The translations under genes and the position numbers were made by a program. The notes beneath the pieces were generated by a model. That model had not been told where the DNA came from. It worked only from the letters and a program-made list of their open reading frames with translations, and ran no database searches. A DNA stretch of 64,000 bases from Apricaphanius iberus (lineage: Eukaryota > Chordata > Actinopteri > Cyprinodontiformes > Aphaniidae): assembly GCA_028564705.1 (NCBI GenBank), contig JAPXFQ010000074.1, positions 2,621,501-2,685,500 of the forward strand, given 5' to 3'. Shown in pieces: positions 45,395 through 57,342 of this stretch. Each line of letters opens with the position of its first letter. Within the stretch, counting starts at the first letter, position 1.

Positions 45395-46680
45395 CTGTTT
45401 GAAGAATTTCAGTCAGGTTTTAGAAGTCGTAGCACTGACAGAACACTGGTGAAAGTGACTAATGATATTGTCATGGCCTCGGATAATGGACTTGTGACTG
45501 TTCTGGTATTATTAAATCTCAGTGCTGCTTTTGACACAGTCGAACATAATATTCTATTAGAAAGGCTCAAACGTGTTGCAGGTATCAAAACAACAGCTCT
45601 AAACTGGTTTAAATCATATTTGTCCGACAGATTCTAGTTTGTTTATATAAATACTCAGGGGTTACTTGTGGCGTACCACACGATTCTGTGCTTGGTCCAG
45701 TTCTTTTTATCATACATATGCTTCTTAATAGTAAAATCATTAGACAGCATGGGATAAATTTCCACAGCTATGTTGATGATATGCAACTATTTTTATTCAT
45801 ATATGTGGACGAATATAGTCATTTAGGTAGATTACAGACATATCTTGAAGACATAAAAACATGGGAGACTCTAAAATTTCTACTTTTAAATTATGCTAAG
45901 ACAGAAGTTGCCATCTTTGGACCAGGAGTTATAAAAAAAACCTGCTTAGTCAATCACTTTATATGGATAGCATTAAATTGGCTTACGAGAATAATTTAAA
46001 TAACCTCTGTGTTCCTTTTGACCAAGACAAGACATTAAAATATTAGACATTTCTATGACTTACTTCTTTCCCCTCTGGTATATTGCTAACATTAGAAACA
46101 TCCTGTCCAGAAATACTGAGAAACTAGTCGAACCATATATGGCCTACCATAATTCTTTACTATCAGGAAGTCCACAAAATGAAAATAAAAGCCTTCATTG
46201 GATTCAAAATGCTTCAGCAAGAGCTCTGAGAAATATTAAAAAGAGAGATCATATTCCTTAACTGCAATGCCCTGTTGGAGAGAGGCATCAACTTGGATAA
46301 AGCTCCCTGAAACACTTCGTCCTCCTTGTCCTGTTATCAATTTTTTTTATTTAATTTAATATAAAAGTACTCTTACATCAGTTCTCTTTGTTCTGTGCCT
46401 CTGCCCTGTCTTTTTGAAAGCCTAGACAGTCGTGACAAATGGTCACTTGTATTGAACCAGGTTCTGCTGGAGGTTTCGTTCTGTTAAAGGGCAATTATTC
46501 CTCCCTACGTTTGCTTACATTCTTGTTCAGTATGAGGCAGGGATTGGTGTGGATGGAGTCTACATTAGTGGGGCACAACTGCAAGTCATTAGAATGTATA
46601 TTTGAATTGAAATGAGTTTTCTTATAAAGTGCCTTGAATTGAAATCTGTTATGAATCTGTGCTATATAAATAAACTGAAC
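45395..46680 (+). pseudogene. L2 LINE RT relic with 3' UTR (copy F)
   Basis: Plus-strand translation shows L2 reverse transcriptase from FQSGFRS through [28 protein letters not shown], a damaged GV(P) segment and YVDDMQLF (YADD altered to YVDD), then the C-terminal domain SGSPQNENKSLHWIQNASAR. Stops and frameshifts break it. The 3' end near 46620-46680 (AAAGTGCCTTGAATTGAA and GCTATATAAATAAACTGAAC) is the L2 tail. No 28S piece is present in its 3' UTR. Confidence 0.75.
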
Positions 46681-46984
46681 TGAGATAACCTTTTTTCTTC
46701 AATACTCATGAAAGTGTTCAAAGTGCAAGGTATTGAAAGTACCATCTATCATGAATGCCTGTTGATGTGATGTAGGATATTGCAAACGTCTTAAACACAG
46801 GAATATCATTGGACATTCCAGTACATAGAAATAGACCAATCTAGTATTAAGTGCAATAATTTGTAACCCATTTTGTAAATGGAACTTTTTAAAGCAGAAA
46901 TCTACTTTGCACAAGAATAGTGATTTTCACAATAAATGTCCATCCAAGAAATCAACTGTTCTTAATTTTAAAGGACCACATTTC

Positions 46985-47340
46985 CATCCAACCACTATCA
47001 ATACCGTCTATCCTTTACTGAGTCACATGGGGTTGTTGGTACCTATCTCACGCAATCATTCCGTGAGAGGTGTGGCACACCCTGGACAGGTCGCCAGTCC
47101 ATTGCAGGGCTACATAGAAACATACTGGACAAACAACCAAGCACCTCACACTCACACCTGAGCGCAAGTCAGAGAGACCAGTAAACCTAACAGTTATGTT
47201 TTTCAGACAATGGCAGAAAGCAGAGGTACCTAGAGGGAACCAACATATACACAGGGAGAATGTGAAGACTTCGTGGGATTCAAACCCAGAACCTTCTGGT
47301 TGCAAGGCCACAGTACAACCAACTGTGCCACTGTGCAGCC
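46985..47340 (-). repeat. RTE/Expander-type LINE tail, longer copy
   Basis: Follows the same order as 24415-24550 (CACACCCTGGACAGGTCGCC, CAGTCCATTGCAGGGC) and continues with GAGAGACCAGTAAACCTAAC, AGAATGTGAAGAC and TTCAAACCCAGAACCTTC, the inverse of the 5950 copy. It ends in tRNA-like 'tgcaaggcca...ccactgtgcagcc'. Diverged. Confidence 0.6.
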
Positions 47341-48050
47341 AAATTGAGAACCAAACTAAAGCCTTTTAAAACAATATTTTTCACAGTAAAAGACCGGTTG
47401 ATGCTGATGCTTTACGTACATATACCATATATAGACGACAGGGCCCTTTTGTTTATACACCATGGATAGTGAATTATTAGGTAGTGTTTAGGTATAAGGT
47501 TTTAGTTTTATATCAAGTTCAAAGTTAAGTTAGTGGATAACCTCAACTTTTGGTTAAAAAAAACTGAGGTATCTTTTAAAGTATGTTAGTAACCATAGCA
47601 ACTTAATCTCTGTACATAACCTGCTCGGGAACAAGTTATGATCAATTCTTCCATTTTAAAGCCATAAAACTCACCATTGCTACAACCTAACAAGATAATA
47701 TATAGTGTGACTCAGCTCATCACCAACATTGAGGTCAAATGGCCATGATCTGTACATGATGCCAGAATTTTTAAGGAGTCATCATTATGCCGTGGTTTTA
47801 AATAGGGTATGATTTTCTGTACATGTTTTTTGTGTTTCTACTACAGTTATATTATTTGTAATTGTGTAAACAATGTAAATAGAAATCATATTTCCTAAAA
47901 TCATTTTAAAAAATACTTTTCTACTTCTAAATAAAAATGTTTGCATTCCCTTCCACTTTGCTGCTGGTACAACCTTATTTCCACTTTTGAGACAATAATT
48001 GTTTTATTCTATTCTATTTTATTTTATTCTTCAACCATTACAGCACACTA
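47341..48050. other. Gene-free sequence
   Basis: No gene recognised; AT-rich, ending in a TATTTTATTCTA-type run at 48001-48030. Confidence 0.4.
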
Positions 48051-48054
48051 AAAT

Positions 48055-48335
48055 GGCTATTTGCTGGGGGACAGAGGGTGCCCTTGCACCTACATTATGA
48101 CACCCCACCCTGAACCTAAGCCTAGACTGCAGACCAGATACAACTTGGCACAAAGTCAAACATGGAAAAAGGTAGAGATGGCAATTGGCATCCTGAAGGC
48201 AAGGTTTCAGTGTCTGCGTGGCCTCAGGGTCAGTCCAGGGAGGGCCTGCAACATCATTGTGGCTTGTGTCGTCCTTCACGACGCTAAAAGGAGAGAGCCA
48301 CCCCCACAACCTGATAAAGATGGCAGAAAATAACC
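48055..48335 (+). pseudogene. PIF/Harbinger transposase C-terminal fragment
   Basis: About 90 residues match the end of a HARBI1-like transposase: LGDRGCPCT, TPHPEPK, RYNLAQSQT, a degraded V-E-M-A-I-G-I-L-K-A-R-F block (normally around the catalytic Glu), QCLRGLRVSPGRACNIIVAC and VVLHD. The N-terminal part with the first Asp residues and the TIRs are not seen, so this is a remnant rather than a gene. Confidence 0.7.
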
Positions 48336-48844
48336 CCCAGTCAACATAACTTACAAAGATGGGAGAATCCTCAGATAATTAATTTGTCAAAATCACTTTC
48401 TTTAAAGAATTCAAATTAAACATTGTTGCATTTCTTCATTTTCTGAAATAAAAAAAGATTATTGTATTAATGATGTGGTATAATACTTAAAATGTAACAA
48501 ATCCATCTTCAAAGACAGTTCTCACCTTCAGACAGGGCTCCAGCATTTCTTCTTCAAGTTGGGCCTTTTGTATGTTTATAAGTCCATTTCCATTTCACTT
48601 TGTCTTATCTGCCATTGAAGACTCATTAAGCTACTTTGCTGGCAGCTGGAAAGAATTAATAAAATAATTTTTTTGTGATACCAGAACGTACCTTCAGAAG
48701 GACAACTGTAAACACGGTATTACACTGCTAAGATCATGTACTGAAGATCAAGGACTCTCATCCATTTGTGTATTCCTAGCCATATCAAATGAACAGACAA
48801 TGACAATTTGTTAGTCTCATGTCAAAGGGGGATTGTATTATATA

Positions 48845-50338
<1,494 letters not shown>

Positions 50339-50812
50339 TAATAATCTATTGGTTTCCCAGAATTGTCGAGTTCTGTAACAGCAAAAAATGTCTCTCTGTC
50401 TTTATCCTACAGTAGAAGTATGCAAGTCTACTTTATTTGGCCAAAAAAAGAGAAAAAATCTAAAAATTAACTAAAGGTACCTGACAATCATTTACAACTG
50501 TGACAGACTGGGGGGTTTTGGGAGGGTGCAAATAAGATGATGCATCCACCAGAAACTGCAACTACAAGACAAAGAATATCACTTTTTAAAAACAATGAAA
50601 AACAATTTGATAGACACATTAGTAATACATAAGCATATTTCAAATAAGATTAAGGTATACATCATATGCAGCTGAATGAAATAATCATGCATTGTTAAAC
50701 AATGACTAATGCCAAGTGTATTATAAAGAATTTAAGTGCCAGCAATGATAGTTGTTGAGTTTGAATATATTAGTATCTTGTGAACTTACCTTTCACCAAG
50801 TCACTTGCAAAC
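50339..50812. other. Gene-free sequence
   Basis: No recognised feature. Confidence 0.4.
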
Positions 50813-51236
50813 TGAAAGGCACATTAATTTCCAAATTGTGGCGATATTGTAAAATATGACTTTAAAAATCAGTTTAAAAATACATAGACACGGGTCTTCT
50901 TTTCAGGGGAAAGCCATATTAGATGACGTCTTTACTTCTACAAGAGCACGGAACACGCCCTCTATTAAAACATTGATTTCCCCCCAAAATGCAAAAAGGT
51001 TTCGCCATAAATACAGTTTTACCTCTTCGCTAGTTCCAAGCGATGAAAGAGAGACTGATATGCTCGTCATGTTGCTGCAAATAGATAATTCTCAGGGTAT
51101 TGAGCGTTTGAAAACAGCCCTAGTTGGACCTCCGTTGTTGAGTTTCTCACTCGAAGACACAGATACCTCATGCTTGTGATAATTTAAGTATGCACTTCTC
51201 CCTACTGGCCGAAAATTACACACTGTGCCTTTAAGG
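50813..51236. mobile_element. Short TIR element (MITE)
   Basis: Ends in imperfect inverted repeats: GAAAGGCACATTAATTTCC on the left and, inverted, TTAAAGGCACAGTGTGTAATTTTC on the right. The 107-codon open frame inside lacks any known domain. The AAAGGCACAGTGTGTAATTT end type is common in fish DNA transposons; the class is not fixed. Confidence 0.45.
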
Positions 51237-51324
51237 GGACAGACCAAACTCCTCAGCTGGGGTGAGGGGAGAAAGTGATGGCCTCACCAGTTAGACGGGA
51301 CTCAGCCTTCTTTAACTACTTATA

Positions 51325-51575
51325 GGAATGGTAAATGGACTGATCTTGTATAGCGCTTTTCTAGTCACACTGACCACTCAAAGCGCTTTATATTGAAGCA
51401 CATTCACCCATCTACATCGGTAGGACGATGTAGAATGTTTTATTTTCATTTTATTTTTTTAGGGTTAAGTGTCTTGCAATAGGGCACATCAACATGTGAC
51501 TGGGGGAAGATGGAATTGAACCTAGGACCCTCCGATTGCAAACCAACTACTCTACCACTGAGCCAAAGTCAAAGA
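51325..51575 (-). repeat. tRNA-derived SINE
   Basis: On the minus strand the head reads GGCTCAGTGGTAGAGTAGTTG (A box, from about 51565) followed by GGTTCAATTCC (B box, 51522-51512). The tail down to 51330 includes AAAGCGCTTTGAGTGGTCAG and AAAAGCGCTATACAAGATC, the same tail as in the 3125 and 40455 repeats. Confidence 0.7.
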
Positions 51576-53490
51576 ATGAACAAAAAATGATTTGGCATAC
51601 ATATCTTCAGTAATTATCTGACTTCAATCTTCACCGTGTTTGAATGTTTTTGTGTTTCTTTTTGACTTGGGACAGAGTTCTTCTGTTGGCTAAAGTAAGC
51701 AGGCCTGATAGCACTCCGGCGCTATGCCGGATTTCCGGCAAACTGAAGTGTTAAACAAACAAAAATCAGGTTTGCGTGATATGAAGATTTCCAACATCTG
51801 AGAGGCGCTTTCCCGCTAAACCACACCACTGTAGGCCTACTTAAGCCTATCGGTTATAGGCATAGGTTATAGGGCAGGGGCTGGTATTCGGTTTTCAATC
51901 ATTCAGATTGATGTAGCATTCACTCCACGTGCTAATGTTAGGATCTTTGTTGACATCTTTGTGCGCATGCGCGAGGGATTGCATTGCAGAAATCAAACAA
52001 AATTTACGGCGGCTACAGAGACGCAACGAATACTTCCAGCACGGTTAGCAGGCAAAAACTCCGATATATAACCACTTTAACATTTGAAATCTGGGAGAAC
52101 TTTAGAGAGAAACTTAAAATTGCAATTGACTGTTAAATAGAAGTTATTTAAAGCGCCTTTTAGATATGTGAAAGACGTTTGATTCATGGCCACAAATCCG
52201 CCGGGGATATTTATCGCTATTCCTAAAGCTGACCTTTCACGCATAAAAAGTTTACGGCATTCATAAGACTGGAGGCCTGAGATTATGTTGATTAAAGGGT
52301 AGTTGGGCTGATCTCTGCGAAACAGAAAGCAGTGTTTGTGCTAAAAGCTGAGGTCAGACGAGCAGATACAGCGTGATTCGTATCAGCTTTGAGGAATTGC
52401 AAAGGAGAATTGCATAATCCTCAACGCGACTGCAAAGCTGGTTAAGTCCTCATTGATCATTGTCTTTATAGCCATTTTTTATGTATTTAGGGAGATACAT
52501 TAAATTGTTCTGTGACAACTTTAGTAATTCAGTGGTGTCTGGTCTCTGGCGAGAAACCAAATATTATCGCTTACACGGTTCTTTTTTTAGATCCAGTCTT
52601 GGAGAGAAACATGCCGTCATGTTCCAGCTGATTAAATTAGAAGCAGGTGTTAGGATAGGATTTAGAGCTGCTACTACAGCGTGAATAATCAGGTGCTGAT
52701 TGCGGTTTGGGACATCTGTATCAGAACGTGAAAAACAATATAACGCAGAGGATTTTTTTAAATAGGCAAGAGCCACGTTTTTTAAATAAACTTTCTCTAA
52801 ATTACAAATACATTATAATTTAAAATAAATGGTGCATCTTTTTCAGAAAAATGAAAGTCTCCTTGTTCATGTCCTTTGGTCAAGGGTTAGGCTACTAATT
52901 AATACCTAGTTACTTTTGAGTATTATAATTGCCACCTACTGACCTGTCTTGGTATGGCTGTAGTATCCGTAGTCTCAGTATGCTATACAAGCAATACCTG
53001 TGCAGGTAAGTGACTAGTTAAAAGCAGGGATGTATTCCTGAACAGACCTACCAGGCTCAGAGTCCCAAGAACCCTGCTGCTCTACACATGTATACTTCTG
53101 TAATAGGCTTGTATTTGGTTTGTTCATCTCATGTCTGAATAATGTCCATTTATATCCACAAAAGTCATCAGAATATTTAATGCAATGGGTTATTTATCAA
53201 AATGTTCTCCCAGGGGAGCAACTCCTGGATCTTGCTTAAAGTTACGCTGATCAGGGTATATATTTAGGCTTAGGGGCCTCATAGGGGAAAAAAAAGTTCT
53301 GGGTCAGGATTTTTTTAACTATCACCCCTGAGTAAGTAATTCCTAATTAATTGTTCAATATAATTAATTATAATAATAATTATACTTTGTATGCCCCAGG
53401 CTCCCTCCTGAACCAAAATTGAAATAAAGGGGTAGAAAATGAATGAATGAAAATCAAGAGTGTTGAGTTATGATATTTGTTAAAATGCAA
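51576..53490. other. Gene-free sequence
   Basis: No gene supported. 51700-52060 has GC-richer phrases (TGCGCATGCGCG at about 51960) that may be part of an old DNA transposon. Open frames of 67-70 codons have no recognised domain. Confidence 0.4.
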
Positions 53491-53494
53491 TCAA

Positions 53495-54595
53495 AAGCCT
53501 TCAGTTGATCAAAAATGCTGCAGCAAGAATTCTGATGAATATTAAAAAGAGAGATCTTGTTTCTCCTGTTTTGGCTTCTCTCCATTGGCTCCCTGTTAAA
53601 TCCAGAATAGAGTTTAAGATCCTCCTCCTTAAATATAAAGCCCTTAATAATCAAGCTCCATCGTACATCAGAGATCTGATTGTTCCATATGTTCCTAACA
53701 GAGCACTTCGTTCTCAGAATGCAGGTCTACTGGTAGTTCCTAGGATTTCAAAAAGTAGAATAGGAGGCAGATCTTTTAGTTATCAGGCTCCTCTCCTGTG
53801 GAACCAGTTCCCAGTTTTAGTTTGTGAGGCGGATACTCTGTCTGTTTTTAAGACTAGGCTTAAAACCTTCCTTTTTGATAAAGCTTATAGTTTCTTAAAT
53901 AGACACTAGACCTTGCATCCCTCTCCGATTTCTAACAGTAATGTATTAATTTACCAGAATAAAATGAGTAGACAAAGGTTGAATCATGAATCAGGACAGA
54001 AAAAGATTTACAGGTTTTAAGGCTAGAAAGTGATGGATAAAGATAATGCCAGAGTCTTTTCTGCTACTATTCAGATATATTTTTCCTAATGTTAATGCAA
54101 TTGTTAACCCAGTTTTCTCTCAGTGTTTTTCTCCCCATAGAAGCTCTACCCGGTCTGGTACCCTGCACAGCTATAATGCCCCCTGCTGGATGGGGAACAT
54201 CGGTCCAGATGATGCTCAAAGTCACCGAGCATCCTCCATGCGGTCTCTTTTTTTGTCTTCTCAGACCCCCAGATGGTCGTGGCAGATGACCGCTTGTACT
54301 GAGCCAGGTTCTGCCAGAGGTTTCTTCCTGTTAAAGTGGAGTTTTCCTCTCCACTGTCGCTACATGCTTGCCCAGTATGAGGGTTTGCTGAGGAATTGCT
54401 GTGGTTGGAGTCTGCATGATCCGGGCACAACCTCACGCCGATGACTCAACACAACCTGCTGGGATTCCTTAAACAGATAACTTAACTGATTAGAATGTTT
54501 TTATAATTTTATTGAGATGACTTTTGTTGTAAAGTGCCTTGAGATGACATTTGTTGTGAACTGGCTCTATATGAAAAAAGTGAATTGAATTGAAT
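53495..54595 (+). mobile_element. L2 LINE 3' portion (copy E), sister subfamily
   Basis: 53505-53909 is an open 134-codon C-terminal L2 ORF2 stretch ([60 protein letters not shown]), followed by about 690 bp of 3' UTR ending in AAAGTGCCTTGAGATGAC and GAATTGAATTGAATT. The 3' UTR differs from that of copies B-D and has no rDNA, so it is another L2 subfamily. 5'-truncated. Confidence 0.85.
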
Positions 54596-54865
54596 TAAAA
54601 TCACACATTTACTCTGTTGGTGTTTTTTTTTGTCAAGCCAATGTTCTTTCTTTTGCTGCTGCAGCTTTATTGCTTTTCTTCATAATTATTGGCTTGAAGT
54701 CCTCATCGAGACTACCAACTCCACTTCTTTGAAGTATGCTGCCCTTTTTTTCTCCCTTCAGTTTTAATTGTGACTCATGAATTCACTGTTTTATTTAGAG
54801 GTTCTTTATGTACTCAGTGTGTCCGCTCACTAACTCTGGTTTATCAGGAAGTGGTTGATTACAGG

Positions 54866-55684
54866 AAAAGTTCAGTATTTTACACTTAAAGGCCTGTTTT
54901 CAGACTTTTTATGATGAAATAGAATGGTTTTGATTGATATTTGGACAAATGCATCAGTCCCGATAAATTTTGGTATCTTTGCTAACACCCCCCCCACACA
55001 CACACACACACACACCCTCACAACTCAAATATTCCTTCCTAAAACGCATTTAACTTTCGTTTACAAAGATGTGAAACTCACCGAGTGGTCAGGGGTGTTC
55101 ACTGATGTGCTCACACAAAAGTTGCCGCAAAAGATGTTTTCCAACAGGTGTTTTATCAAAAACTATATTTCTGTATAAGACTATTGAAAGACTACAAACA
55201 AAACCATTTCCGTTTCCGCCCGCGGAGTGATACCGTTCCATTGTAGTCTTTCTGTAGTTTTATACAGTCACGGGGTCGACTGTATAATTGGTAAAGGTGC
55301 ATTACCGCCACCAGCTGGGCTTGAGTGTCTATAACTCAAGCGCTCAGCAGAAGAATGTACGGGTGTGAGGTGTTTGGAAAAATAGGTTTACAGTTTTGTA
55401 ATGAATGGTAAAACACCTGTTGGAAAGCATCTTTTGCGGCAACTTTTGTGTGAGCATATCAGTGAACACCCCTGACCACTCAGTGAGTTTCACATCTTTG
55501 TAAACGAAAGTTTAATGCGTTTTAGGAAGGAATATTTGAGTTCACCTATGGTCCCATTGGGTGTTAACAAAGAAACCTAAATTTATTGGGACGGCAGCAT
55601 TTGTCAAAATTTCTATCAAAACTGTTCTATTTCATCATAAAAAGCCTGAAAACAGGGCTTTAAGTGTAAAATACTGAACTTTTT
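54866..55684. mobile_element. Foldback DNA element with ~280-bp inverted arms
   Basis: 54866-55156 and 55408-55684 are inverted copies of each other, beginning AAAGTTCAGTATTTTACAC and sharing TTTTTATGATGAAATAGAA, AACTCAAATATTCCTTCC, AAACTTTCGTTTACAAAGAT and CACAAAAGTTGCCGCAAAAG. The left arm has gained a C/CA tract (54987-55015). The 250-bp centre holds a nested inverted repeat, 55171-55197 against 55241-55267. No transposase is encoded; the 84-codon frame lies in an arm. Confidence 0.85.
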
Positions 55685-55849
55685 CTTTAAGCTAACTTTT
55701 ATCAGGTGTTATAGAATGGACATTTTTAGAGTAAGCAGGTTTTGGGTTGATTAGGTGTGAGTTCAGGGTTTAGCACATTGTAAGTTAACCAAGCTTTCTG
55801 GAATACACCTTGCATGTTTCAGGTAACACATCATACCATCAGCAAAGAC

Positions 55850-56640
55850 TGGGAACTCCATAATGTAGATAATCTGAAACAAAAGGAGGACAATGTTCTA
55901 GTGGTCATCAGACAGGAGAGCCGAGATGTCCAGAGAGGGGCTTTTGTATTTTCAATAATAAATATTCTAAAAATGCCAAATGGAGACTGACACTTCTTCC
56001 CTATGGAATTCTGCCATATCAGGAGATTGCAGAAACTACTAAAACTGTGTTAAGAACTGTCCAAAACATTATTAAAAAGTGGAAGGATAGTGGGGACCCA
56101 TCGTCTTTGAGGAAGAGATGTCTGAAAAAAGTCTTGCAAGATTGTGTTTGGCGATCACTTAAACATTTAGTTTAACAGCTGGGTAGCAGTAAGAAAACCA
56201 CAAATCAGTGAGGCACACCTGCAAAAAAAAGACTTAAATTTGATAGGGAGAATGAAGATTGGACTCTTCAGCAATGGAAATAGGTCATGATTTATCCTGT
56301 TTCAGAGGGATTGGCACATCAGGGTAAGAAGAAAGACAGATGAAGTGATGCATCCTTTCGGCCTAGTGCCAACTATACAAGCCTGTGGGAGCAGTACCAT
56401 GATCTGGGGTTGCTGCAGTTGGTCAGGTCTAGATTCAGCAACAGAATATGCTCCAAAAATGAGTTCATCTGACTACCTGAATATACTGAATGACCAGGCT
56501 ACTCCATCAAGGCCTTTTTTTCCCCCTCAGTGGCACGGATGTGTTCTCAGATGGCAATGCCAGGATTCATTGGGCTCAGATTGTGAAAGAGTGGTTCTCA
56601 GAGTATTACAAATATTTCCACACATGGATTGGCCATGACA
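55850..56640 (+). pseudogene. Second Tc1-like transposase relic
   Basis: Decayed frames give, in order, an N-terminal helix-turn-helix-like stretch (VQNIIKKWKDSGDPSS), then STMIWGC, SWSGLDSAT, SSDYLNILNDQ, a frame change, DGNARIHWAQIVKEWF (the second catalytic Asp replaced in the D/N position) and HMDWP. It is distinct in sequence from the copy at 49200-50120. The Glu-containing end is lost where a LINE fragment begins at 56645. Confidence 0.7.
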
Positions 56641-56644
56641 GAGT

Positions 56645-57335
56645 CAATTCAAATCAAGAAAACTTTATTGATTCCAGAGGGAAATTAAGTGTTGTTATAG
56701 CGTATACTAATTCATTCTTCAACGAGTTGTAGATCATGATGATTGTGGCAAGAGAGTATTTCATTTAGTGGTCTGTGTTGCAGCGAAACTGAAGAAGCCT
56801 CCCACTGAAGACACTCTGTTGCTGAAGGAGAGTCTCATGAGAAGGATGCTCGGGGTTGTCCATATTTTTTTAAGTTATGAAGAATCGGTCTTCGCATCAT
56901 GGCTAGTTGTTCCATAGTCGTCCTCAGTACAGAACCAGCTTCTTCATCAGATTGTACAACCATTTTAAGTCCCTGGCTCCCGTGCTACTACCCCAACAGA
57001 GGATGGACAAAAAGATTACCTTTTCCACAACAGACTTTTAAAGATTTGCTGCATCTTGCTGTGACCTTGAATGACCTAAGCTTCCTCAAAAGGTACAGTC
57101 TGCTCTGTCCCTTCTTGTTGATGGCTTCACTGTTAAGTCTCCAGTTAAGTCTGCTGTCCAGGTGAACTCTGAGGTATTTTTACTCCTCAACCACCTACTC
57201 CTCTTCTCCCATGATGGAAACAGTCTTCGACTTATCCCTGTTTCTTCTGAAATCTACAATCATCTCCTTTGTTTTCTTTCACATTCAGTGTAAGACTATT
57301 GTTTTCACACCATGCTACAAAGTGGTCCACCAGCT
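56645..57335 (-). pseudogene. Non-LTR reverse transcriptase C-terminal relic (Rex1-like)
   Basis: On the minus strand: FVAWCENNSLTLNVKE, LRVHLDSRLNW, INKKGQSRLYLLRKLRSF and later PSATECLQ, with many stops, followed by a tail reading AATAAAGTTTTCTTGATTTG at the low-coordinate end. It resembles the relic at 44385-45120 in motif order. Adjacent L2 copy D begins at 57343. Confidence 0.55.
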
Positions 57336-57342
57336 CTCTGAT

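Noticed and set aside
50856..51179. 107-codon open frame as a host gene
   Set aside because: It lies wholly inside a TIR-bounded short element, has no known domain and no splice or start context.
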